Below, piece by piece: positions 9,880-20,048 of a stretch of 64,000 bases of DNA. Made by a program: the position numbers and the translations under genes. Position 1 is the stretch's first letter. Every line of letters starts with the position of its first letter. Below the pieces are notes generated by a model. The model was given only the letters and a program-made list of their open reading frames with translations. It was not told the DNA's origin and made no database searches. The stretch comes from Deltaproteobacteria bacterium (lineage in GTDB: Bacteria > Desulfobacterota > Desulfobacteria > Desulfobacterales > Desulfobacteraceae), in assembly GCA_013151635.1 (NCBI GenBank), contig JAADHV010000001.1:81813-145812 (forward strand), given 5' to 3'.

Positions 9880-10332
9880 ATGGAGGACCTTGTGGAAAAC
9901 GCAGTCAAGATAAGAGAAATCACTCTTAAGGATGCACAGGCAATACAGAATATAAGAGAGGCGATTTCAGAAGATGATGCAGAAGTCGATTTTGTGAAAA
10001 TTATCGAGCGGCAGATATCTGAGAGCACAGCTAAGTCAAGCCTGGTGGCCTTGATTAATGGAAAAGTGGTGGGATATATGATAAGTACAAGCCTTCTTGC
10101 AGGCTTTGGAATTAAAAAGAGTGCATGGATAATGGCTATTGGTGTTCATCCTGATTTTATGGGCCAGGGCATTGGATTAAAGCTTGGCGAAAAGATTTGT
10201 GACATTTATAGAGTTAAAGGAATTAGAAATATATACTCGTCTGTCCGCTGGGACTCCACAGATGTTCTTTCCTTTTTTAAAAAACTCGGGTTTGAAAGAA
10301 GCCAGTTTATCAATTTAAAAAAGAAATTGTAG
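9880..10332 (+). CDS. GNAT-family N-acetyltransferase
   Basis: IMAIGVHPDFMGQGIGLKLGEKI acetyl-CoA binding pattern. Confidence 0.8.
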   Translation: MEDLVENAVKIREITLKDAQAIQNIREAISEDDAEVDFVKIIERQISESTAKSSLVALINGKVVGYMISTSLLAGFGIKKSAWIMAIGVHPDFMGQGIGLKLGEKICDIYRVKGIRNIYSSVRWDSTDVLSFFKKLGFERSQFINLKKKL

Positions 10333-10342
10333 ATCATAAGAA

Positions 10343-10378
10343 AAGCTGCCGGAACTATTGCACCAGCAGCTTTTTTTT
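10343..10378 (+). terminator. Rho-independent terminator
   Basis: AAGCTGC-N16-GCAGCTT followed by a T run. Confidence 0.8.
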
Positions 10379-10398
10379 GTATGAATAATCAGTTGTTT

Positions 10399-11124
10399 TT
10401 ACATGCCGAGGTATGCTTTTCTTACATCATCATTGGCCAGAAGATTTTCACCTGTGTCGGTTATTGTAATTGTTCCGTTTTCCATTACATAGCCACGGTG
10501 GGCAGCCTTTAGAGCAAGGTTGGCATTCTGTTCAACAATAAAGATGGTGGTTTTCTGCTCCTGGTTTATTTTTTTTATAATACTGAAAATCTGTTTGACA
10601 ATAATGGGGGCAAGTCCAAGGGATGGTTCGTCAAGGAGCAGCACCTTGGGCCTTGACATCAGGGCTCTTGAAATGGCCAGCATCTGCTGCTCCCCACCGC
10701 TTAAGGTGCCTCCGGCCTGGTTTTTCCTGTCCGCAAGAATGGGGAAAAGGTTGTAAACATAGTCAAAATCATTTTTGATTCCTTCTTTGTCATTTCGCAG
10801 GAAAGCTCCCATATCAAGGTTCTCGGCAACTGTAAGGTATGGAAATATCCGCCGGCCTTCCGGCACCTGGCAAATCCCCATTTTAACTATAGCATCAGGG
10901 CTCTTGCGGGTGATATCCTGCCCTTTGAATATAATCCTGCCCTGTTTGGCAGGAACAACACCGCAGGTGGTCATCAATGTGGTGGACTTCCCGGCACCAT
11001 TAGCCCCGATAAGGGAAATAACCTCTCCTTCAGATACCTCAAGGTCAATACCTTTGAGTGCGTGAATATTACCATAATATGTATGTATGTTTTTTAATTT
11101 AAGCATCTTCAGAATCGTCTCCAA
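10399..11124 (-). CDS. livF: Branched-chain amino-acid ABC transporter ATP-binding protein LivF
   Basis: ORF 241 aa; GANGAGKST, LSGGEQQMLAI; operon order F-G-M-H-K. Confidence 0.92.
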   Translation of the reverse strand: METILKMLKLKNIHTYYGNIHALKGIDLEVSEGEVISLIGANGAGKSTTLMTTCGVVPAKQGRIIFKGQDITRKSPDAIVKMGICQVPEGRRIFPYLTVAENLDMGAFLRNDKEGIKNDFDYVYNLFPILADRKNQAGGTLSGGEQQMLAISRALMSRPKVLLLDEPSLGLAPIIVKQIFSIIKKINQEQKTTIFIVEQNANLALKAAHRGYVMENGTITITDTGENLLANDDVRKAYLGM

Positions 11125-11890
11125 GATAGGCTTTGATTACGTCGGAATTGGACTTCACCTCCCGGGGTGTGCCTTCGGCAATCTTCCTGCCGTAATCCAC
11201 AACATGAATATTATCTGACAGGCTCATGACAAGCTTCATGTCATGCTCAATCAGCAAGATGGATAAATCCTCGTTATCCCTCAGCCAGATTATGAGTTCA
11301 TCCAGCTCTTTTGTCTCCTGTGGGTTCATGCCGGCAGCAGGTTCGTCCAGAAGAAGCAGAAACGGATCTGTGGCAAGGGCCCTTGCAATTTCAAGCCTTC
11401 GCTGGGCACCATAGGGCAGATTAACAGCCATTTCATTCACGTATTTGTCCAATCCTATTTTTTCAAGGATTCTATAACTGTCGGAAACCGCCTTTTGCTC
11501 TTCATCCTTTTGAGCGGATGGCCTGAGCATGGCGCTGATAATTCCTGATTTCAATCTGCAGTGCCTTCCGATCATGACATTTTCCAGAACGGTCATTCCC
11601 TCGAAAAGCCTGATATTCTGGAAGGTTCTTGCAAGGCCTTTTTCAGCCACAATATTGGTTTTTAGCCCGTTTAATCTCTGGGTCGGTTTGCCTGGCGGCG
11701 TGATTTCCACATGCCCTTCACTTGGCTCGTAAATACCGGTAATACAATTGAAAAAGGTTGTTTTACCAGCACCATTCGGGCCGATAAGGGCAGCGATCTG
11801 CCCCTTTTCAACAGCAATGTTCACATTGTCCAGGGCTTTTAATCCTCCAAAATTCATTGTGAGGTTCTTTACATTGAGTATAGGTTCCAT
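11099..11890 (-). CDS. livG: Branched-chain amino-acid ABC transporter ATP-binding protein LivG
   Basis: ORF 263 aa; GPNGAGKTT, YGAQRRLEIARAL. Confidence 0.92.
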   Translation of the reverse strand: MEPILNVKNLTMNFGGLKALDNVNIAVEKGQIAALIGPNGAGKTTFFNCITGIYEPSEGHVEITPPGKPTQRLNGLKTNIVAEKGLARTFQNIRLFEGMTVLENVMIGRHCRLKSGIISAMLRPSAQKDEEQKAVSDSYRILEKIGLDKYVNEMAVNLPYGAQRRLEIARALATDPFLLLLDEPAAGMNPQETKELDELIIWLRDNEDLSILLIEHDMKLVMSLSDNIHVVDYGRKIAEGTPREVKSNSDVIKAYLGDDSEDA

Positions 11891-11894
11891 AAAT

Positions 11895-13103
11895 TTATTC
11901 TTTTACTTTTTCAAATTTATATGTTTTACGTACACTTTTAATAAGCCCTTCTGGTTTAAATACCATAACAATGACCTGGAGTGCGCCAAATACGAGCATC
12001 CTGTATTCTGCCATCGCCCTTAAATATTCAGGCACCAGGATAAGGACAAGGGCTCCTGCAATAACACCAATGGCAGAGCCCATGCCACCTATAACAACAA
12101 CGCAGAGGATAGTGATGGACTCCCAGATCGTAAAAGACATCGGATTAATATAAGATGTCTTGGCTGCGAAAACGACCCCGCCCAGGGCAGCCCATGTGGC
12201 GCCAAGGGCAAAAGCTGTAAGCTTGGTCTTGACCTTGTCAATTCCCATGGCCTGGCAGGCAATTTCATCATCCCTTAAAGCAATCCAGGCCCTCCCGATG
12301 CGTGAATTTTCAAGCCGGTTAACAAAAAATATGGTTAACAGCACCAGTGCAATAACAATAAAATAAATATAAACAACAGAAGCATGCTGCTCAAATTGGT
12401 AACCGAAGAATGATGGAGCAGGAATATTCGGAATGCCCCTTGGGCCGTTGGAAAAGCTGTCCCAGTTTTCTAAGATAATCCTGATGATTTCGCCGAATCC
12501 CAGGGTAACGATGGCCAGGTAATCACCTTTCAGTTTAAGTACCGGATACCCTAACATAGTCCCGCAAATTGCACCGAGCATTGCACTTATGGGCAGAACC
12601 ACCCAGAAACTCAGGCCGTAATGAAGGTTCAACAGGGCATAGGCATAGGCACCAACTGCATAAAAGGCTACATATCCAAGATCCAGGAGGCCTGCAAGCC
12701 CTACAACAATATTCAAGCCCAGTCCCAGCATGACATATACAAGGGCTGTAATCATGATGCTTGTGTGGTACATGGGAAAAATGAACGGATAAGCAAGAAA
12801 AAAGACCCCGACGGCAGCCAGAAACGGATTCCTGAATTTTTCATTTTGAAGAAGTCTGTGGACAACAGGAATATCGTCCTTGACACCTGTTTTCTTTTTT
12901 TCCTCTTTCATCCGTAAAAAATAATTCCAGACCAGTGAAGCCCCAAAGCCTGCAATGCCGACCCAAAGAATATTGCCCCACCTGAAAAGCACAGTATGCT
13001 TTATGGTGTTGATTTTAATAACCATAATCGGAAAGGTCAGCACTATAAACCATAAGGCGATAAAAAATGATTGTTTGATTTCTTTTTTTGTAACCATAAT
13101 CAA
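11895..13103 (-). CDS. livM: Branched-chain amino-acid ABC transporter permease LivM
   Basis: ORF 402 aa; GLNIVVGLAGLLDLGYVAFYAVGAYAYALL. Confidence 0.92.
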   Translation of the reverse strand: MIMVTKKEIKQSFFIALWFIVLTFPIMVIKINTIKHTVLFRWGNILWVGIAGFGASLVWNYFLRMKEEKKKTGVKDDIPVVHRLLQNEKFRNPFLAAVGVFFLAYPFIFPMYHTSIMITALVYVMLGLGLNIVVGLAGLLDLGYVAFYAVGAYAYALLNLHYGLSFWVVLPISAMLGAICGTMLGYPVLKLKGDYLAIVTLGFGEIIRIILENWDSFSNGPRGIPNIPAPSFFGYQFEQHASVVYIYFIVIALVLLTIFFVNRLENSRIGRAWIALRDDEIACQAMGIDKVKTKLTAFALGATWAALGGVVFAAKTSYINPMSFTIWESITILCVVVIGGMGSAIGVIAGALVLILVPEYLRAMAEYRMLVFGALQVIVMVFKPEGLIKSVRKTYKFEKVKE

Positions 13104-13120
13104 CTTTCTAAAAAATGTGG

Positions 13121-14104
13121 TTAGACTTTAGACGTTTCATTTCTGCCCAAAATGCCGGAAGGTCGGAAAATCAGTATAATTACGAGAATGACAAAGGCAA
13201 ATACATCTTCGTACTCACTCCAGAAATAGCCTGTGAAAAGACTTTCTGAAATGCCCAGTACAAGACTTCCCAGAACAGCTCCCGGAATACTGCCTATCCC
13301 ACCTAATACCGCCGCAATGAACGCCTTAAGCCCTGCTAAGAACCCGATATAAAAATTTATCTGGCCTACATGGCAGGCAATTAAGACACCGCCGATAGCT
13401 GCAGTGGCTGACCCGACAACAAAGGTTGTTGAAATAACCCGGTTCACATTTATCCCGACAAGTGACGCCATAATCTGATCCTGGGCCGTGGCTCTCATGG
13501 CCTTGCCGATCCTGGTGAATTTAATCAGTATTCCCAAAAGAATCATGACAATTACAGTGGTTGCAATAATGGTCATTTCAACAGAAGTTATAATGTCGGC
13601 AAAGGGTTCCCAGAATTCAAAATCAGGAATCAGGCTTTCAAAAGGAAGAAATCCCGGGGTCTGGGCAAGCATGACATAATTTTGTAAAAAAAGACTCATT
13701 CCAATGGCAGAAATGAGTGCGGAAAGCCTTGGCGCTGTCCTTAATGGCTTATAAGCGATTTTTTCAACGGTAAATCCATAGGCGCAGGAGTAAAAGATGG
13801 CAAAAACAAAGGCAAGGATAACAATAACGGCAGAATTCCAACCCCATAATCCCAGGACAGTTGAAACAATGAGGGCTGTCATGGCACCAATCATATATAT
13901 CTCGCCATGGGCAAAATTAATCAGCTCGATAATACCGTAAACCATGGTGTACCCGAGAGCTATCAAGGCATAGATGCTGCCCCTTGTAAGACCTCCCAGG
14001 AGTAGTGCAAAAAAATAGGCAGGGTCTGCGAGCACCTCTTTGATACCGAAAAATCCCAGTATTCCGGTGACTGCAACACCCAGTATAATATTAAACAGGC
14101 GCAT
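13121..14104 (-). CDS. livH: Branched-chain amino-acid ABC transporter permease LivH
   Basis: ORF 327 aa; GYTMVYGIIELINFAHGEIYMIGA. Confidence 0.92.
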   Translation of the reverse strand: MRLFNIILGVAVTGILGFFGIKEVLADPAYFFALLLGGLTRGSIYALIALGYTMVYGIIELINFAHGEIYMIGAMTALIVSTVLGLWGWNSAVIVILAFVFAIFYSCAYGFTVEKIAYKPLRTAPRLSALISAIGMSLFLQNYVMLAQTPGFLPFESLIPDFEFWEPFADIITSVEMTIIATTVIVMILLGILIKFTRIGKAMRATAQDQIMASLVGINVNRVISTTFVVGSATAAIGGVLIACHVGQINFYIGFLAGLKAFIAAVLGGIGSIPGAVLGSLVLGISESLFTGYFWSEYEDVFAFVILVIILIFRPSGILGRNETSKV

Positions 14105-14165
14105 GTTAATTAATTTGAGTCTCCTAAACTTTGTTAAATTTAAGTAAAATTACTGCTTATAAAAA

Positions 14166-14198
14166 CAGGAGCTGCAATATTTTTTTATTACGCTCCTG
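14166..14198 (-). terminator. Intra-operon terminator/attenuator between livK and livH
   Basis: Minus strand CAGGAGC-N19-GCTCCTG followed by TTTTTA. Confidence 0.6.
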
Positions 14199-14219
14199 TC
14201 TCCATTATGCATTCAGATA

Positions 14220-15338
14220 TTAATTAACCTGCACATATTTCCCGTTTTGAACCTGATATACAGAAAAACCTGCACCCACAACATCACCGTTTTTATCAAA
14301 ACCGATTCTTCCTATAGGAGAGTCGATTTTGTTGGCAAACAAGGCTGCACGCATTTTGGTATAATCCAGGGAGCCTGCTTTTTCAGCGGCATTTGCAAGG
14401 GCCTGAACACAGGCATATGCATTAAAAAAGAATGTGCCCGGATCTTCATTGTATTTTTTCTGATGTTTTTTAGTTAATGCAATATGAAGAGGATTTGAAG
14501 ATGTTTCATTAGGGCCTGTTGCATAAACACCGTCACCGTATTTTCCGGCCAAGGCTACAAACTCGCTGCCATAGATACCGTCACCGCCGAAGAAAGTGGT
14601 TTTAACTCTTTTCTTTTTGAGAAGTGCGACAATTTTTGATGCGTCAGAGTGATACCCTCCCCACATTGTAACGTCTGCCTTGGATCTTTTGATTTTCTGT
14701 ACTATGGCAGAAAAATCAACAGCCCCGGTTGTGATACCTTCAAAAAGAACTATTTCAACGCCTCCGAGTTTGCCAAAGTATTTCCTTGCAAGTTCCATCT
14801 GGCCCTTGCCGTAATCACCTTTGTCATGAATCAAGGCTACTTTTTTGGCATGAAGGTTGTTTTTAACAAAAGAGGTCATAAGATCTGCCTGGGCGCCATC
14901 ATAGGAAATGGTTCTAAAAAAGTTGGGCTGTTCGCCTTTAAGGGTCAGATCATTATTGGTTGATGCAGGGGAGATAACCAGAAGTCCTGCATCCTTGTAA
15001 ATTTTGTTTGCAGCAATGGTACAGCCGGAACAGACATGACCGACAATCATCTGGGCACCGTCTGATACAAGTTTGGTCGCAACGTTGACTGCGACTTCGG
15101 GTTTACATACATCATCACCGATCAGCAATTCAACCTTTTTGCCCAGAATACCGCCTTTGGCATTCAGGTCATCGACAGCAATTTCAACACCTCTTACAGA
15201 AGAAATTCCATAAGGTGCCAGGTCACCGGAAATAACACCGGCAACACCAATTTTGATTGTATCACCGGCAAAGCTGGGTGCGGTAAAGCCGATTAAAATT
15301 AATAGTGCAAGCGCTAACGTTTTAAAAAATGATTTCAT
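14220..15338 (-). CDS. livK: Branched-chain amino-acid ABC transporter substrate-binding protein LivK
   Basis: ORF 372 aa; signal peptide; IKIGVAGVISGDLAPYG...VRGVEIAVDDLNAKGG. Confidence 0.92.
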   Translation of the reverse strand: MKSFFKTLALALLILIGFTAPSFAGDTIKIGVAGVISGDLAPYGISSVRGVEIAVDDLNAKGGILGKKVELLIGDDVCKPEVAVNVATKLVSDGAQMIVGHVCSGCTIAANKIYKDAGLLVISPASTNNDLTLKGEQPNFFRTISYDGAQADLMTSFVKNNLHAKKVALIHDKGDYGKGQMELARKYFGKLGGVEIVLFEGITTGAVDFSAIVQKIKRSKADVTMWGGYHSDASKIVALLKKKRVKTTFFGGDGIYGSEFVALAGKYGDGVYATGPNETSSNPLHIALTKKHQKKYNEDPGTFFFNAYACVQALANAAEKAGSLDYTKMRAALFANKIDSPIGRIGFDKNGDVVGAGFSVYQVQNGKYVQVN

Positions 15339-15707
15339 TTTTTTTACTCCCCTCTAGTTTAAATTAACTGGTTAGTACAGCATAACTACAATTACAATTA
15401 TAAGTTTCGCAACTATAAAAAAGATGAATTCCCATAGTCAAGCAAAAAAACTGATTTGGATAAAAAAAATAATGGCCACATGTTCAAAACATTAGGAAAA
15501 TTGCCCCTTTGTCTTGTATATACAGGATAAAGCTACCGAATTTAATTCGTTGGTTTCAGGGTAACTAAAGCCTTTTGAATTAACATGTAAAATGTCTTAA
15601 AAATTTTGCCTGATATGTGATTTTCTATCCCGGGATATTATCTTTATTTTTAAAGACCTCCTTTGCCTTTGCGGTTTATTCCAAATGGTTCTATAATAGT
15701 CTTCATT

Positions 15708-16286
15708 TCATGTTCCTGCATGGTATTTGCTTGTGTTATTCAATTCAACATAGGTTTCAAACATTTCCATTAAGGCGTCTAATTTTTTTTTATAAATTTT
15801 TTCTTCAATGGCCGGAATTATCTGGTGGGAGCCAATATAAAAACAATACCGTATCAGGGAAATCATTTCTACCTGTTCAGGGTCACTGGTCATAAGCGAA
15901 AACATAGCGCGTAAAAATCCAAGTCTCTGGTTGTCAATCCTTTCCTGGAAATCCCTTGCCAGAGGGTCTCTTAATGCCCAGGCCCGGATGGCAACTTCAA
16001 TCTCCGGGTCCATATTTTCTTTTGAAAGCTTTAAGAGTGTTGAATTGATGCCTTTAAATGTTTTTTCCTGCTTACTGATTTCTATTATATCAAAGGTCTG
16101 TTTTTCTTCCCAGAATTCTAGAAGTTTTTCAAAATAATCGTCACGGTTTTTAAAATGGTGATAAAAAGACCCTTTGGTTTTATTTAATTTTCTTGTGAGG
16201 TTTTCAATGGTGAGGTCGGCGGCACCACTTGCTTTAAGGATGTTAAGTCCTTGTTCAAACCATGCTGTTTTATTGAGCCTTTTCAT
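15708..16286 (-). CDS. TetR/AcrR-family transcriptional regulator
   Basis: N-terminal HTH: ADLTIENLTRKLNKTKGSFYHHFKNRDDYFEKLLEFW. Confidence 0.85.
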   Translation of the reverse strand: MKRLNKTAWFEQGLNILKASGAADLTIENLTRKLNKTKGSFYHHFKNRDDYFEKLLEFWEEKQTFDIIEISKQEKTFKGINSTLLKLSKENMDPEIEVAIRAWALRDPLARDFQERIDNQRLGFLRAMFSLMTSDPEQVEMISLIRYCFYIGSHQIIPAIEEKIYKKKLDALMEMFETYVELNNTSKYHAGT

Positions 16287-16424
16287 ATTGCCGCCTTAAT
16301 TATTCAAACCATACGGTATGGTATGTTGTAGTCACATATCAGCTATCTTTTTTCGAATCAAGAAAAAAAATCAATTTTTTTTGCTTTTTAATTATCAGAA
16401 AGATTGCAAAGGCCATCAAAGCGT

Positions 16425-17567
16425 CTAAAGGCTTTCTAAAGCTGCTCCCATTCTTTTTAATCCCTCTTTCAGCAATGATACAGGGCACCCGAAATTCAGC
16501 CTTATAAAACCTTTCTGGCCGAAAAAACTGCCGTCTGACACCCCTATGCCTGCTTTTTCAAAGAAACTGACAGGGTCTTTCAGCCCTGTTCCCCTGACAT
16601 CAACCCAGGCAAGATAGGTGGATTCAATGAGGTTGAGTTTGCATCCTTTCATTTTATTGACACGATACTGGACAATATCCCTGTTTTTTCTAAGGTAGGC
16701 AATCAATGCTGAGAGCCATTTATCACATTCGGTATAGGCTGCTTTTGCAGCAAACAGCCCTAAAAGGTTTACATCCGGTATCAGGCCTTTTAAGCTGGAT
16801 TTGAATTTATTTCTTAACCCTTTGTCCGGAATGATGGCAAAAGAGCATCCAAGGCCGGGGATATTATAAGTCTTGGAAGGTGCCATCAAAGTAATGGTTT
16901 GTCCGGCTGCCGTTTTCGACAAAGATGCGGCGGGAATATGGTGCCTGCCCTCATCAAGAATAAAGTCACTGTGGATTTCATCTGAGCATATTATTACATC
17001 ATAGGCTGCACAAAGTTCCACAAGCTTGTTGATTTCTTCTTTTGCAAAGACAGTTCCGCAAGGATTATAGGGGTTACAGAACATGAACAGGCCCGTATTT
17101 TCCTTCAGCTCATTTTCAAGTGCATTAAAATCAAGCGTGGCCCGCTGGTTGACGTCTATCATGGGAACAGTGGCCAGAATTTTTCCACAGTTTCCCGGGG
17201 CTGATAAAAACGGGGGATATATAGGCGTGGTAGTGACAATTTTATCCTGCGGTGCGCCAAATGCTGCACAGGCAACATTCAATCCGCATACAACACCGGG
17301 AAGCCATATGACCCAGCCCTTTTCAACTTTCCAGTCATAGAGGACCTTTAATCTTGCAATAACGGCATTATTAAGTTCGTCAGGAATAATAGTATATCCT
17401 AAAATACCATGTTCAATAGTTTTTTTAAGGGTTTCCTGAATGGCTGGCGGGGTTTTAAAATCCATGTCTGCCACCCACATGGGGATGATACCGGTGCTTT
17501 TATATTTTTCCCATTTCAATGAATAGGTGTTTGAACGGTCAATTATTTCATCAAAATTATATTTCAT
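16425..17567 (-). CDS. MalY/PatB-type aminotransferase (cystathionine beta-lyase-like)
   Basis: FDEIIDRSNTYSLKWEKY...MWVADMDFKTPPAI, PLP Lys motif APSKTYNIPGL. Confidence 0.9.
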   Translation of the reverse strand: MKYNFDEIIDRSNTYSLKWEKYKSTGIIPMWVADMDFKTPPAIQETLKKTIEHGILGYTIIPDELNNAVIARLKVLYDWKVEKGWVIWLPGVVCGLNVACAAFGAPQDKIVTTTPIYPPFLSAPGNCGKILATVPMIDVNQRATLDFNALENELKENTGLFMFCNPYNPCGTVFAKEEINKLVELCAAYDVIICSDEIHSDFILDEGRHHIPAASLSKTAAGQTITLMAPSKTYNIPGLGCSFAIIPDKGLRNKFKSSLKGLIPDVNLLGLFAAKAAYTECDKWLSALIAYLRKNRDIVQYRVNKMKGCKLNLIESTYLAWVDVRGTGLKDPVSFFEKAGIGVSDGSFFGQKGFIRLNFGCPVSLLKEGLKRMGAALESL

Positions 17568-17870
17568 ATTTCCATAAAACTCCTGTATTATAATCTAAAA
17601 TTCAAAAGGAATAATACTAACATAGCCGGGGAAAAAATTCTTGTGTTTTTCAGATTCGCTGTTGCAGCCGATTTTTAAAATACGGGTTGGCTTCATGTAT
17701 TTTAACAAAATTATAATATAAATCATCCTTCATAGTGTAATGGTTAGACTTTTTTCTCTGGATGTGCAAAAAAACAATTGTGGGAAGGATTTAAAATATA
17801 GTATGTTCTCTTGTAAACTATGTGGGGGAGTGTAAGTTTACCTGGTAATTTTAATAAATTAAGGTGGGAT

Positions 17871-19997
17871 ATGAATTTTTTTTCCTTAAAATTAAAACAG
17901 AAAATTTTAAGTGTTATCGTACTGGTTGTCGCAATTGTCATGGTTGTTTCATCCCTGGTGGTGTCATATGTGATTTATCAGCAGAATGTCGCAACAACAA
18001 ATGCGAATATTGTTGTTGCCGTCAATAATATCAAAAACAGACTTTCAGAGATTCAGGATGACCTTATAAAAAAGACTGATCAAATGAAAGGGGTATTTAA
18101 GGTAGGTGAGAATGTGAAGTTCATAGTCGAATTCAAGGAAAAATATGACCTTGGCATGACGGAAACCTCATTCCTGGACATTGCCAATGCTGTTTTTGCC
18201 ATGTCTTCTGCCAATGATATAAATAAAATGGCCATATATGATGCAAGGGGTGAACTTGTCGCATTTTCTGAAAAAAAAGGGAAAAATTCAAGGCTTGCGG
18301 GATACTATTATATTAATCCCAAAAAGGCATTCAATTATGCTGTTTTAAACGACAATGATGATTTAAAGAAAACCAAATGGATAACAGGTAAAAAGCCCAG
18401 TGGCCTTGAAATTCCTGTTGAAAGGAAAAACCTTCCTTTTAACGGGATCGCAAAAATTTTGGAAAAATCTGGTGACCAGTTGTCCCTGGAGTTCGTGATC
18501 CCGGTAATGGTTGATGATTACAATAAAAAAACCGAAAAAATGGAACCAAAGACTTTTGGATTTATCATATTGTCTAAATATTTAGGTAAGACCTTTGTAA
18601 GAAAGATGGCGGAACTTACAGGGATGGATATCAATATTTTTGCCGGTGACAAATTATCTTTGGGGGATCTTGCAATGTATAAAGTCATTGACAAAGACAG
18701 TTTTGCCAACAATGTTGATGCATCGTGGACATTAAAAAAACAAGAAGCCATACTCAATACAATCAGTGTTGGCGGCAGTAAATATCTACAGGGAATTTTG
18801 CCGGTCTATTCCAACGGGCAGTTCAACGGGGCCATAACAGCGCTTAATTCCACAGGGACAGTGATAGATAACACTTTGCAGGTTGTTTATGTCCTGGTGA
18901 TTGTATTTCTTTGCTGTATTGTGTTTATCATTCCTTTTGCACTCTTTGTTTCCGGTACCATTGTGAAATCAATTATCAAAGTGACTCAAAGCCTCAAAGA
19001 TGTTGCACAGGGTGAAGGCGACCTGACCAGGAGAATTGATATTAAGTCAAAAGATGAAATCGGGGAATTGTCACAATGGTTTAATATATTCATAGAGAAA
19101 CTGCAGGCCATGATTGTTGATATTTCAAATAGTTCCCAGGCCCTGTCCAGGTTTGCAGATGTTACCAAAGAGCAGTCAGGGCAGATATCAGAAAGCTCCC
19201 ATGATATGTCAAAAGTTACGGAAACCGTAACAGATTCAACAACAAAAATGAGTTCAGGTATTTCATCTATTTCCGGGGTTGTGGGGCAAGCTGCTGATAA
19301 TCTTGAAATCGTGGCTTCTTCGACAGAAGAAATGACAGCAACGATTAATGAGATTGCGAAAAATGCAGAGACTTCAAGGGCCATGAGTATTGAAACCGGT
19401 CAGAAAATAGAAAAAGCATCCTTGCAGGTTAATCAGCTCGGTCTTGATGCAAAAGAAATAGATACATTTACAGAATCAATAAATGAGATTTCCGAGCAGA
19501 CAAATCTTTTGGCACTGAATGCAACCATTGAAGCTGCAAGGGCTGGTGAAGCAGGGAAGGGCTTTGCTGTTGTAGCAGGAGAAATAAAGGAACTGGCAAG
19601 ACAGACAGCAGTTGCAACCAGGGATATCAAGGCTAAAATTGATAATATCAGGAATTCAACCGGCATTACCGTAAATGAAATGGCAGGAATTTCAAAGACA
19701 TTTGGCGATATGAATGAAGTTATCAATGAAATAGCATCAGCCATTGAAGAACAATCTGCTACCACAAAAGAAATTGCCGATAATACAGCAACGGTTGCAG
19801 GGGGCATAAGTGATGTGAATACGAATATTGCCAGGTTTGATGATCTTACAACCGATATTTCCAAAGATATGGAAAAAGTGAATGAAGCAAGTAAAAGGAT
19901 GTCAAAAAACTGTAGTAATATCAATTCAGATGCAGAAAAAATGCAGCAGCAGACTAAAAGGCTGGATAGTTTGATTCGCAGGTTTGTTATTGAGTAA
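17871..19997 (+). CDS. Methyl-accepting chemotaxis protein
   Basis: N-terminal TM, sensor domain, HAMP, signalling hairpin [38 protein letters not shown]. Confidence 0.95.
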   Translation: MNFFSLKLKQKILSVIVLVVAIVMVVSSLVVSYVIYQQNVATTNANIVVAVNNIKNRLSEIQDDLIKKTDQMKGVFKVGENVKFIVEFKEKYDLGMTETSFLDIANAVFAMSSANDINKMAIYDARGELVAFSEKKGKNSRLAGYYYINPKKAFNYAVLNDNDDLKKTKWITGKKPSGLEIPVERKNLPFNGIAKILEKSGDQLSLEFVIPVMVDDYNKKTEKMEPKTFGFIILSKYLGKTFVRKMAELTGMDINIFAGDKLSLGDLAMYKVIDKDSFANNVDASWTLKKQEAILNTISVGGSKYLQGILPVYSNGQFNGAITALNSTGTVIDNTLQVVYVLVIVFLCCIVFIIPFALFVSGTIVKSIIKVTQSLKDVAQGEGDLTRRIDIKSKDEIGELSQWFNIFIEKLQAMIVDISNSSQALSRFADVTKEQSGQISESSHDMSKVTETVTDSTTKMSSGISSISGVVGQAADNLEIVASSTEEMTATINEIAKNAETSRAMSIETGQKIEKASLQVNQLGLDAKEIDTFTESINEISEQTNLLALNATIEAARAGEAGKGFAVVAGEIKELARQTAVATRDIKAKIDNIRNSTGITVNEMAGISKTFGDMNEVINEIASAIEEQSATTKEIADNTATVAGGISDVNTNIARFDDLTTDISKDMEKVNEASKRMSKNCSNINSDAEKMQQQTKRLDSLIRRFVIE

Positions 19998-20048
19998 GAT
20001 AAAGATATGTCCTCCTTTATCCTTTTGAAAGGAACCAAGGGTATAAGT

